Part shown: positions 15,501 through 28,440 of the stretch, piece by piece
How positions within the stretch are numbered: position 1 is the first letter of the stretch
How the letters are laid out: each line of letters opens with the position of its first letter
NCBI RefSeq assembly: GCF_029227915.1
Contig: NC_079885.1
Location: forward strand, 29,391,001-29,455,000
DNA length: 64,000 bases
Origin: Hydractinia symbiolongicarpus
Lineage: Eukaryota > Cnidaria > Hydrozoa > Anthoathecata > Hydractiniidae
Direction: 5' to 3'
Program-made: the position numbers and the translations under genes
The notes under the pieces: generated by a model
The model's input: only the letters and a program-made list of their open reading frames with translations
Told to the model about the DNA's origin: nothing
The model's database searches: none

Positions 15501-18500
15501 TTGATGAGACGCTGAATAAAAGAATTTAATCGCCGGCAAACGAAAACCCGCGATTTCCCGTAAATCCCGGGCTTGGCCCGTATAGTCGAATGTATACAAA
15601 GAAAGTACCCAGGATGTAAACTCATTTTCCGAACGATTTTTTAAACTTTTTTTTCACCACTAAAACGCATGATACTTGTAGTTTTCAAAAATGTTTTCAT
15701 TTTTGATGAGACGCTGAATAAAAGAATTTAATCGCCGGCAAACGAAAACCCGCGATTTCCCGTAAATCCCGAGCTTGGCCCGTATAGTCAAAAGTATACA
15801 AAGAAAGTACCCAGGGAGTAAACTCATTTCCCGAACGATTTTTTAAATTATTATTTCACCAGTAAAACGCATGAGACTTGTAGTTTTCAAAAATATTTTC
15901 ATTTTTGATGAGACGCTGAATAAAAGAAGTTTAATCGCCGGCAAACGAAAACCCGCCATTTCCCGTAAACCCAGGACTCGGCCCGTATAGTCAAAAGTAT
16001 ACAAAGAAAGTACCCAGGAAGTACACTAATTTCCCGAACGATTTTTCAAATTATTTCTGCACCACTAGAACGAATGAGACTTGTAGTTTTCAAAAATGTT
16101 TTCATTTTTAATGAGACGCTTAATGAAAGAGGTTTAATCGCCGGCAAACGAAAACCCGCGATTTCCCGTAAATCCCGGGCTTAGCCCGTATAGTCAAAAG
16201 TATACAAAGAAAGTACCCAGGGAGTAAACACATTTCCCGAACGATTTTTTAAATTATTTTTTCACCACTAAAACGCATGAGACTTGTAGTTTTCAAAAGT
16301 GTTTTCATTTTTGATGAGACGCTGAATAAAAGGAGTTTAATCGCCGGCAAACGAAAACCCGCGATTTCCCGTAAATCCTGGGCTTGGCCCGTATAGTCAA
16401 AAGTATACAAAGAAAGTACCCAGGGAGTAAACTCATTTCCCGAACGGATTTTTAAATTATTATTTCACCACTAAAACGCATGAGACTTGTAGTTTTTAAA
16501 AATATTTTCATTTTTGATGAGACGCTGAATAAAAGAAGTTTAATCGCCGGCAAATGAATACCTGCGATTTCCCGTAAATCCCGGACTCGGCCCGTATAGT
16601 CAAAAGTATACTAAGAAAGTACCCAGGGAGTAAACTCATTTCCAGAACGATTTTTTAAATTATTTTTTCACCACTAAAACGCATAAGACTTGTAGTTTTT
16701 AAAAATGTTTTTATTTTTGATGAGACGCTGGATAAAGGAAGTTTAATCGCCGGCAAACGAAAACATGCGATTTCCCGTAAATCCCGGACTCGGCCCGTAA
16801 AGTCAAACGTATACAAGGAAAGTACCCAGTGAGTAAACTCATTTCCCGAATGAATTTTTAAATTATTTTTTCACCACTAAAACGCATGAGACTTGTAGTT
16901 TTCAAAAATGTTTTCATTTTTGATGAGACGCTGAATAAAAGATGTTTAATCGCTGGCAAACGAAAACCCGCGATTTCCCGTAAATTCCGGGCTTGGCCCG
17001 TATAGTCGAATGTATACAAAGAAAGTACCCAGGGAGTAAACTCATTTCCAGAACAATTTTTTAAATTATTTTTTCACCAAAAAACGCATAAGACTTGTAG
17101 TTTTCAAAAATGTTTTCATTTTTGATGAGACGCTTATTGAAATAGGTTTAATCGCCGGCAAACGAAAACCCGTGATTTCCCGTAAATCCCGGGCTTGGCC
17201 CGTATAGTTGAATGTATACAAAGAAAGTATCCTGTGAGTAAACTCATTTCCAGAACAATTTTTTGAAATATTTTTTCACCAAAAAACGCATAAGACTTGT
17301 AGTTTTCAAAAATGTTTTCATTTTTGATGAGACGCTTATTGAAATAGGTTTAATCGCCGGCAAACGAAAACCCGCGATTTCCCGTAAATCCCGGGCTTGG
17401 CCCGTATAGTCAAAAGTATACAAAGAAAGTACCCAGGGAGTAAACACATTTCCCGAACGATTTTTTAAATTATTTTTTCACCACTAAAACGCATGAGACT
17501 TGTAGTTTTCAAAAATGTTTTCATTTTTGATGAGACGCTGAATAAAAGAAGTTTAATCGCCGGCAAACGGAAACCTGCGATTTCCCGTAAATCCCGGACT
17601 CGGCCCGTATAGTCAAAAGTATACAAAAAAAGTACCCAGGGAGTAAACTCACTTCCCGAACGATATTTTAATTATTATTTCACCACTAAAGCCCATGAGA
17701 CTTGCAGTTTTTAAAAATGTTTTCATCTTTGATGAGACGCTGAATAAAAGAAGTTTAATCGCCGGCAAACGAAAACCCGCGATTTCCCGTAAATCCGGGG
17801 CTTGGCCCGTATAGTCGAATGTATACAAAGAAAGTACCCTGTGAGTAAATTCATTTCCAGAACGATTTTTAAATTATCTTTTCACCACTAAAACGCATGA
17901 GACTTGTAGTTTTCAAAAATGTTTTCATTTTTGATGAGACGCTGAATAAAAGAAGTTTAATCGCCGGCAAACGGAAACCTGCGATTTCCCGTAAATCCCG
18001 GACTCGGCCTGTATAGTCAAAAGTATACAAAGAAAGTACCCAGGGAGTAAACTCACTTCCCGAACGATTTTTTAACTATTATTTCACCACTAAAGCCCAT
18101 GAGACTTGCAGTTTTTAAAAATGTTTTCATTTTTGTGGAGACGCTGTATAAAAAAAGTTTAATCGCCGGCAAACGAAAACCCGCGATTTCCCGTAAATCC
18201 TGGGCTCGGCCCGTATAGTCAAAAGTATACAAAGAAAGTACCCAGGGAGTAAACTCATTTCCCGAACGATTTTTTAAATTTTTTTTTCACCACTAAAACG
18301 CATGAGACTTGTAGGTTTCAAAAATGTTTTCATTTTAGATGAGACGCTTAATGAAAGAGGTTTAATCGCCGGCAAACGAAAACCCGCGATTTCCCGTAAA
18401 TCCCGGGCTTAGCCCGTATAGTCAAAAGTATACAAAGAAAGTACCCAGGGAGTAAACACATTTCCCGAACGATTTTTTAAATAATTTTTTCACCACTAAA

Positions 18501-21500
18501 ACGCATGAGACTTGTAGTTTTCAAAAGAGTTTTCATTTTTGATGAGACGCTGAATAAAAGGAGTTTAATCGCCGGCAAACGAAAACCCGCCATTTCCCGT
18601 AAACCCAGGACTCGGCCCGTATAGTCAAAAGTATACAAAGAAAGTACCCAGGGAGTACACTAATTTCCCGAACGATTTTTCAAATTATTTCTGCACCACT
18701 AGAACGAATGAGACTTGTAGTTTTCAAAAATGTTTTCATTTTTAATGAGACGCTTAATAAAAGAGGTTTAATCGCCGGCAAACGAAAACCCGCGATTTCC
18801 CGTAAATCCCGGGCTTAGCCCGTATAGTCAAAAGTATACAAAGAAAGTACCCAGGGAGTAAACACATTTCCCGAACGATTTTTTAAATTATTTTTTCACC
18901 ACTAAAACGCATGAGACTTGTAGTTTTCAAAAGTGTTTTCATTTTTGATGAGACGCTGAATAAAAGGAGTTTAATCGCCGGCAAACGAAAACCCGCGATT
19001 TCCCGTAAATCCTGGGCTTGGCCCGTATAGTTGAATGTATCTAAAGAAAGTACCCAGGGAGTACACTAATTTCCCGAACGATTTTTCAAATTATTTCTGC
19101 ACCACTAGAACGAATGAGACTTGTAGTTTTCAAAAATGTTTTCATTTTTAATGAGACGCTTAATGAAAGAGGTTTAATCACCGGCAAACGAAAACCCGCT
19201 GTTTCCCGTAAATCCCGGGCTTGTCCCGTATAGTCGAATGTATACAAAGAAAGTACCCTGTGAGTAAACTCATTTCCAGAACGATTTTTGAATTATTTTT
19301 TCACCACTAAAACGCATGAGATTTGTAGTTTTCAAAAATGTTTTCATTTTTGATGAGACGCCTAATGAAAGAGGTTTAATCGCCGGCAAACGAAAACCCG
19401 CAATTTCCCGTAAATCCCGGGCTTGGCCGGTATAGTCGAATGTATACAAAGAAAATACCCTGTGAATAAACTTATTTCCAGAACGATTTTTAAATTATCT
19501 TTTCACCACTAAAACGCATGAGACTTGTAGTTTTCAAAAATGTTTTCATTTTTGATGAGACGCTGAATAAAAGAAGTTTAATCGCCGGCAAACGGAAACC
19601 TGCGATTTCCCGTAAATCTCGCACTCGGCCCGTATAGTCAAAAGTATACAAAGAAAGTACCCAGGGAGTAAACTCATTTCCCGAACGATTTTTTAATTAT
19701 TATTTCACCACTAAAGCCCATGAGACTTGCAGTTTTTAAAAATGTTTTCATTTTTGATGAGACGCTGAATAAAAGAAGTTTAATCGCCGGCAAACGAAAA
19801 CATGCGATTTCCCGTAATACCCGGGCTTGGCCCGTATAGTCAAAAGTATACAAAGAAAGTACCCAGGGAGTAAACTCATTTCCCGAACGATTTTTTAAAT
19901 TATTTTTTCACCACTAAAACGCATGAGACTTGTAGTTTTCAAAAATGTTTTCATTTTTAATGAGACGCTTAATGTAAGAGGTTTACTCACCGGCAAACGA
20001 AAACCCGCGATTTCCCGTAAATCCCGGGCTTGGCCCGTATAGTCGAATGTATACAAAGAAAGTACCCTGTGAGTAAACTCATTTCCCGAACAATTTTTTA
20101 AATTATTTTTTCACCACTAAAACGCATGAGACTTGTAGTTTTCAGAAATGTTTTCATTTTTGATGAGACGCTTAATGAAAGTGGTTTAATCGCCGGCAAA
20201 CGAAAACCCGCGATTTCCCGTAAATCCCGGACTTGGCCCGTATAGTCGAATGTATACAAAGAAATTACCCTGTGAGTAAACTCATTTCCAAAACGATTTT
20301 TTAAATTATCTTTTCACCACTAAAACGCATGAGACTTGTAGTTTTCAAAAATGTTTTCATTTTTGATGAGACGCTGAATAAAAGAATTTAATCGCCGGCA
20401 AACGAAAACCCGCGATTTCCCGTAAATCCCGGGCTTGGCCCGTATAGTCGAATGTATACAAAGAAAGTACCCAGGATGTAAACTCATTTTCCGAACGATT
20501 TTTTAAACTTTTTTTTCACCACTAAAACGCATGATACTTGTAGTTTTCAAAAATGTTTTCATTTTTGATGAGACGCTGAATAAAAGAATTTAATCGCCGG
20601 CAAACGAAAACCCGCGATTTCCCGTAAATCCCGAGCTTGGCCCGTATAGTCAAAAGTATACAAAGAAAGTACCCAGGGAGTAAACTCATTTCCCGAACGA
20701 TTTTTTAAATTATTATTTCACCAGTAAAACGCATGAGACTTGTAGTTTTCAAAAATATTTTCATTTTTGATGAGACGCTGAATAAAAGAAGTTTAATCGC
20801 CGGCAAACGAAAACCCGCCATTTCCCGTAAACCCAGGACTCGGCCCGTATAGTCAAAAGTATACAAAGAAAGTACCCAGGAAGTACACTAATTTCCCGAA
20901 CGATTTTTCAAATTATTTCTGCACCACTAGAACGAATGAGACTTGTAGTTTTCAAAAATGTTTTCATTTTTAATGAGACGCTTAATGAAAGAGGTTTAAT
21001 CGCCGGCAAACGAAAACCCGCGATTTCCCGTAAATCCCGGGCTTAGCCCGTATAGTCAAAAGTATACAAAGAAAGTACCCAGGGAGTAAACACATTTCCC
21101 GAACGATTTTTTAAATTATTTTTTCACCACTAAAACGCATGAGACTTGTAGTTTTCAAAAGTGTTTTCATTTTTGATGAGACGCTGAATAAAAGGAGTTT
21201 AATCGCCGGCAAACGAAAACCCGCGATTTCCCGTAAATCCTGGGCTTGGCCCGTATAGTCAAAAGTATACAAAGAAAGTACCCAGGGAGTAAACTCATTT
21301 CCCGAACGGATTTTTAAATTATTATTTCACCACTAAAACGCATGAGACTTGTAGTTTTTAAAAATATTTTCATTTTTGATGAGACGCTGAATAAAAGAAG
21401 TTTAATCGCCGGCAAATGAATACCTGCGATTTCCCGTAAATCCCGGACTCGGCCCGTATAGTCAAAAGTATACTAAGAAAGTACCCAGGGAGTAAACTCA

Positions 21501-22321
21501 TTTCCAGAACGATTTTTAAATTATTTTTTCACCACTAAAACGCATAAGACTTGTAGTTTTTAAAAATGTTTTTATTTTTGATGAGACGCTGGATAAAGGA
21601 AGTTTAATCGCCGGCAAACGAAAACATGCGATTTCCCGTAAATCCCGGACTCGGCCCGTAAAGTCAAACGTATACAAGGAAAGTACCCAGTGAGTAAACT
21701 CATTTCCCGAATGAATTTTTAAATTATTTTTTCACCACTAAAACGCATGAGACTTGTAGTTTTCAAAAATGTTTTCATTTTTGATGAGACGCTGAATAAA
21801 AGATGTTTAATCGCTGGCAAACGAAAACCCGCGATTTCCCGTAAATTCCGGGCTTGGCCCGTATAGTCGAATGTATACAAAGAAAGTACCCAGGGAGTAA
21901 ACTCATTTCCAGAACAATTTTTTAAATTATTTTTTCACCAAAAAACGCATAAGACTTGTAGTTTTCAAAAATGTTTTCATTTTTGATGAGACGCTTATTG
22001 AAATAGGTTTAATCGCCGGCAAACGAAAACCCGTGATTTCCCGTAAATCCCGGGCTTGGCCCGTATAGTTGAATGTATACAAAGAAAGGATCCTGTGAGT
22101 AAACTCATTTCCAGAACAATTTTTTGAATTATTTTTTCACCAAAAAACGCATAAGACTTGTAGTTTTCAAAAATGTTTTCATTTTTGATGAGACGCTTAT
22201 TGAAATAGGTTTAATCGCCGGCAAACGAAAACCCGCGATTTCCCGTAAATCCCGGGCTTGGCCCGTATAGTCAAAAGTATACAAAGAAAGTACCCAGGGA
22301 GTAAACACATTTCCCGAACGA
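12600..22321. repeat. Tandem duplication of a 4.86-kb satellite block (24 monomers, two copies)
   Basis: Positions about 12600-17460 are followed directly by a near-identical copy at about 17461-22321. Rare private variants recur at a 4861-4862 bp offset: GTAGGTTTCAAAAATG followed by ATTTTAGATGAG at about 13451 and 18312, GTGGAGACGCTGTATAAAA at about 13274 and 18136, and GACGCTTATTGAAATAGG near 17332 and 22193. Only scattered single-base differences were noticed (for example TCGCCGGC versus TCACCGGC near 14318 and 19179), so the duplication looks recent. Confidence 0.85.
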
Positions 22322-25300
22322 TTTTTTAAATTATTTTTTCACCACTAAAACGTATGAGACTTGTAGTTTTCAAAAGTGTTTTTATTTTTGATGAGACGCT
22401 GAATAAAAGAAGTTTAATCGCCTGCAAACGAAAACCCGCGATTTCCCGTAAATCCTGGGCTTGGCCTGTATAGTTGAATGTATCTAAAGAAAGTACCCAG
22501 GGAATAAACTGATTTCCCGAACGATTTATCAAATTATTTCTGCACCACTAGAACGAATGAGACTTGTAGTTTTCAAAAATGTTTTCATTTTTAATGAGAC
22601 GCTTAATGAAAGAGGTTTAATCACCGGCAAACGAAAACCCGCTATTTCCCTTAATCCCGGGCTTGTCCCGTATAGTCGAATGTATACAAAGAAAGTACCC
22701 TGTGAGTAAACTCATTTCCAGAAGGATTTTTAAATTATCTTTTCACCACTAAAACGCATGAGACTTGTAGTTTTCAAAAATGTTTTCATTTTTTATGAGA
22801 CGCTGACTAAAAGAAGTTTAATCGCCGGCAAACGGAAACCTGCGATTTCCCGTTAATCCCGGACTCGACCCGTATAGTCAAAAGTATACAAAGAAAGTAC
22901 CCAGGAAGTAAACTCATTTCCCGAACGATTTTTTAACTATTATTTCATCACTAAAGCCCATGAGACTTGCAGTTTTTAAAAATGTTTTCATTTTTGATGA
23001 GACGCTGAATAAAAGAAGTTTAATGGCCCGAAAACGAAAACCAGCGATTTTCCGTAAATCCCGGGCTTGGCCCGTATAGTCGAATGTATACAAAAAAGTA
23101 CCCAGGGAGTAAACTCATTTTTCGAAAGATTTTTTAAATTGTTTTTTCACCACTAAAACGCATGAGATTTGTAGTTTTCAAAAATGTTTTCATTTTTGAT
23201 GAGACGCCTAATGAAAGAGGTTTAATCGCTGGCAAAGGAAAACCCGCGATTTCCCGTAAATCCCGGGCTTGGCCCGTATAGTCGAATGTATACAAAGAAA
23301 ATACCCTGTGAGTAAACTCATTTCCAGAACGATTTTTAAATTATCTTTTCACCACTAAAACGCATGAGACTTGTAGGTTTCACAAATGTTTTCATTTTTG
23401 ATGAGACGCCTAATGAAAGAGGTTTAATCGCCGGCAAACGAAAACCCGCGATTTCCCGTAAATCCCGGGCTTGGCCCGTATAGTCGAATGTATACAAAGA
23501 AAGTACCCAGGATGTAAACTCATTTCCCGAACGATTTTTTAAACCTTTTTTTCACCACTAAAACGCATGATACTTGTAGTTTTCAAAAATGTTTTCATTT
23601 TTGATGAGACGCTGAATAAAAGAATTTAATCGCCGGCAAACGAAAACCCGCGATTTCCCGTAAATCCCGAGCTTGGCCCGTATAGTCAAAAGTATACAAA
23701 GAAAGTACCCAGGGAGTAAACTCATTTCCCGAACGATTTTTTAAATTATTATTTCACCACTAAAACGCATGAGACTTGTAGTTTTTAAAAATATTTTCAT
23801 TTTTGATGAGACGCTGAATAAAAGAAGTTTAATCGCCGGCAAATGAATACCTGCGATTTCCCGTAAATCCCGGACTCGGCCCGTATAGTCAAAAGTATAC
23901 TAAGAAAGTACCCAGGGAGTAAACTCATTTCCAGAACGATTTTTTAAATTATTTTTTCACCACTAAAACGCATAAGACTTGTAGTTTTTAAAAATGTTTT
24001 TATTTTTGATGAGACGCTGAATAAAAGAAGTTTAATCGCCGGCAAACGAAAACATGCGATTTCCCGTAAATCCCGGGCTTGGCCCGTATAGTCAAAAGTA
24101 TACAAAGAAAGTACCCAGGGAGTAAACTCATTTTCCGAACGATTTTTTAAATTATTTTTTCACCACTAAAACGCATGAGACTTGTACTTTTCATAAACAT
24201 TTTCATTTTTGATGAGACGCTGAATAAAAGAAGTTTAATCGCCGGCAAACAAAAACCCGCGATTTCCCGTAAATCCCGGACTCGGCCCGTATAGTCAAAC
24301 GTATACAAGGAAAGTACCCAGTGAGTAAACTCATTTCCCGAATGAATTTTTAAATTATTTTTTCACCACTAAAACGCATGAGACTTGTAGTTTTCAAAAA
24401 TGTTTTCATTTTTGATGAGACGCTGAATAAAAGATGTTTAATCGCTGGCAAACGAAAACCAGCGATTTCCCGTAAATTCCGGGCTTGGCCCGTATAGTCG
24501 AATGTATACAAAGAAAGTACCCAGGGAGTAAACTCATTTCCAGAACGATTTTTTAAATTATTTTTTCACCACTAAAACGCATAAGACTTGTAGTTTTTAA
24601 AAATGTTTTTATTTTTGATGAGACGCTGAATAAAAGAAGTTTAATCGCCGGCAAACGAAAACATGCGATTTCCCGTAAATCCCGGGCTTGGCCCGTATAG
24701 TCAAAAGTATACAAAGAAAGTACCCAGGGAGTAAACTCATTTTCCGAACGATTTTTTAAATTATTTTTTCACCACTAAAACGCATGAGACTTGTACTTTT
24801 CATAAACATTTTCATTTTTGATGAGACGCTGAATAAAAGAAGTTTAATCGCCGGCAAACAAAAACCCGCGATTTCCCGTAAATCCCGGACTCGGCCCGTA
24901 TAGTCGAATGTATACAAAGAAAGTACCCAGGGAGTAAACTCATTTCCAGAACAATTTTTTAAATTATTTTTTCACCAAAAAACGCATAAGACTTGTAGTT
25001 TTCAAAAATGTTTTCATTTTTAATGAGACGCTTAATGAAAGAGGTTTAATCACCGGCAAACGAAAACCCGCTATTTCCCTTAATCCCGGGCTTGTCCCGT
25101 ATAGTCGAATGTATACAAAGAAAGTACCCTGTGAGTAAACTCATTTCCAGAAGGATTTTTAAATTATCTTTTCACCACTAAAACGCATGAGACTTGTAGT
25201 TTTCAAAAATGTTTTCATTTTTGATGAGACGCTGACTAAAAGAAGTTTAATCGCCGGCAAACGGAAACCTGCGATTTCCCGTTAATCCCGGACTCGACCC

Positions 25301-25399
25301 GTATAGTCAAAAGTATACAAAGAAAGTACCCAGGGAGTAAACTCATTTCCCGAACGATTTTTTAACTATTATTTCACCACTAAAGCCCATGAGACTTGC

Positions 25400-28300
25400 A
25401 GTTTTTAAAAATGTTTTCATTTTTGATGAGACGCTGAATAAAAGAAGTTTAATGGCCCGAAAACGAAAACCCGCGATTTTCCGTAAATCCCGGGCTTGGC
25501 CCGTATAGTCGAATGTATACAAAAAAGTACCCAGGGAGTAAACTCATTTTTCGAAAGATTTTTTAAATTGTTTTTTCACCACTAAAACGCATGAGATTTG
25601 TAGTTTTCAAAAATGTTTTCATTTTTGATGAGACGCCTAATGAAAGAGGTTTAATCGCCGGCAAAGGAAAACCCGCGATTTCCCGTAAATCCCGGGCTTG
25701 GCCCGTATAGTCGAATGTATACAAAGAAAGTACCCTGTGAGTAAACTCATTTCCAGAACGATTTTTAAATTATCTTTTCACCACTAAAACGCATGAGACT
25801 TGTAGTTTTCAAAAATGTTTTCATTTTTGATGAGACGCTGAATAAAAGAAGTTAAATCGCCGGCAAACGGAAACCTGCGATTTCCCGTAAATCCCGGACT
25901 CGGCCCGTATAGTCAAAAGTATACAAAGAAAGTACCCAGGGAGTAAAATCACTTCCCGAACGATTTTTTAATTATTATTTCACCACTAAAGCCCATGAGA
26001 CTTGCAGTTTTTAAAAATGTTTTCATTTTTGATGAGACGCTGAATAAAAGAAGTTTAATGGCCCGAAAACGAAAACCCGCGATTTTCCGTAAATCCCGGG
26101 CTTGGCCCGTATAGTCGAATGTATACAAAAAAGTACCCAGGGAGTAAACTCATTTTTCGAAAGATTTTTTAAATTGTTTTTTCACCACTAAAACGCATGA
26201 GATTTGTAGTTTTCAAAAATGTTTTCATTTTTGATGAGACGCCTAATGAAAGAGGTTTAATCGCCGGCAAAGGAAAACCCGCGATTTCCCGTAAATCCCG
26301 GGCTTGGCCCGTATAGTCGAATGTATACAAAGAAAGTACCCTGTGAGTAAACTCATTTCCAGAACGATTTTTAAATTATCTTTTCACCACTAAAACGCAT
26401 GAGACTTGTAGTTTTCAAAAATGTTTTCATTTTTGATGAGACGCTGAATAAAAGAAGTTAAATCGCCGGCAAACGGAAACCTGCGATTTCCCGTAAATCC
26501 CGGACTCGGCCCGTATAGTCAAAAGTATACAAAGAAAGTACCCAGGGAGTAAAATCACTTCCCGAACGATTTTTTAATTATTATTTCACCACTAAAGCCC
26601 ATGAGACTTGCAGTTTTTAAAAATGTTTTCATTTTTGATGAGACGCTGAATAAAAGAAGTTTAGTCGCCGGCAAACGAAAACCCGCGATTTCCCGTAAAT
26701 CACGGGCTCGGCCCGTATAGTCAAAAGTATACAAAGAAAGTACCCATGGAGTAAACACATTTCCCGAACGATTTTTTAAATTATTTTTTCACCACTAAAA
26801 CGCATGAGACTTGTAGTTTTCAAAAGTGTTTTCATTTTTGATGAGACGCTGAATAAAAGAAGTTTAATCGACGGCAAACGAAAACCCGCGATTTCCCGTA
26901 AATCCTGGGCTTGGCCCGTATAGTTGAATGTATCTAAAGAAAGTACCCAGGGAGTAAACTGATTTCCCGAACGATTTTTCAAATTATTTCTGCACCACTA
27001 GAACGAATGAGACTTGTAGTTTTCAAAAATGTTTTCATTTTTAATGAGACGCTTAATGAAAGAGGTCTAATCGCCGGCAAACGAAAACCCGCTATTTCCG
27101 TAAATCCCGGGCTTGTCCGGTATAGTCGAATGTATACAAAGAAAGTACCCTGTGAGTAAACTCATTTCCAGAACGATTTTTAAATTATCTTTTCACCACT
27201 AAAACGCATGAGACTTGTAGTTTTCGAAAATGTTTTCATTTTTGATGAGACGCTGACTAAAAGAAGTTTAATAGCCGGCAAACGGAAACCTGCGATTTCC
27301 CGTAAATCGCGGACTCGGCCCGTATAGTCAAAAGTATACAAAGAAAGTACCCAGGGAGTAAACTCATTTCCCGAACGATTTTTTAACTATTATTTCACCA
27401 CTACAGCCCATGAGATTTGCAGTTTTTAAAAATGTTTTCATTTTTGATGAGACGCTGAATAAAAGAAGTTTAATGGCCGGAAAACGAAAACCCGCGATTT
27501 CCCGTAAATCCCGGGCTTGGCCCGTATAGTCGAATGTATACAAAGAAAGTGGCCAGGGAGTAAACTCATTTTTCGAAAGATTTTTTAAATTATTTTTTCA
27601 CCACTAAAACGCATGAGACTTGTAGTTTTCAAAAGTGTTTTCATTTTTGATGAGACGCTGAATAAAAGAAGTTTAATCGACGGCAAACGAAAACCCGCGA
27701 TTTCCCGTAAATCCTGGGCTTGGCCCGTATAGTTGAATGTATCTAAAGAAAGTACCCAGGGAGTAAACTGATTTCCCGAACGATTTTTCAAATTATTTCT
27801 GCACCACTAGAACGAATGAGACTTGTAGTTTTCAAAAATGTTTTCATTTTTAATGAGACGCTTAATGAAAGAGGTCTAATCGCCGGCAAACGAAAACCCG
27901 CTATTTCCGTAAATCCCGGGCTTGTCCGGTATAGTCGAATGTATACAAAGAAAGTACCCTGTGAGTAAACTCATTTCCAGAACGATTTTTAAATTATCTT
28001 TTCACCACTAAAACGCATGAGACTTGTAGTTTTCGAAAATGTTTTCATTTTTGATGAGACGCTGACTAAAAGAAGTTTAATAGCCGGCAAACGGAAACCT
28101 GCGATTTCCCATAAGTCGCGGACTCGGCCCGTATAGTCAAAAGTATACAAAGAAAGTACCCAGGGAGTAAACTCATTTCCCGAACGATTTTTTAACTATT
28201 ATTTCACCACTACAGCCCATGAGATTTGCAGTTTTTAAAAATGTTTTCATTTTTGATGAGACGCTGAATAAAAGAAGTTTAATGGCCGGAAAACGAAAAC

Positions 28301-28440
28301 CCGCGATTTCCCGTAAATCCCGGGCTTGGCCCGTATAGTCGAATGTATACAAAGAAAGTGGCCAGGGAGTAAACTCATTTTTCGAAAGATTTTTTAAATT
28401 ATTTGTTCACCACTAAAACGCATGAGATTTGTAGTTTTCA
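25400..28440. repeat. Short-block duplications in the satellite (3- and 4-monomer units)
   Basis: A 606-bp (3-monomer) block carrying TAATGGCCCGAAAACG is present at about 25451 and again at about 26057. Downstream a block of about 809 bp (4 monomers) is duplicated: the subtype starting at 26776 recurs at 27585 with its following neighbours. These show that unequal exchange works at several block sizes in the same array. Confidence 0.65.
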
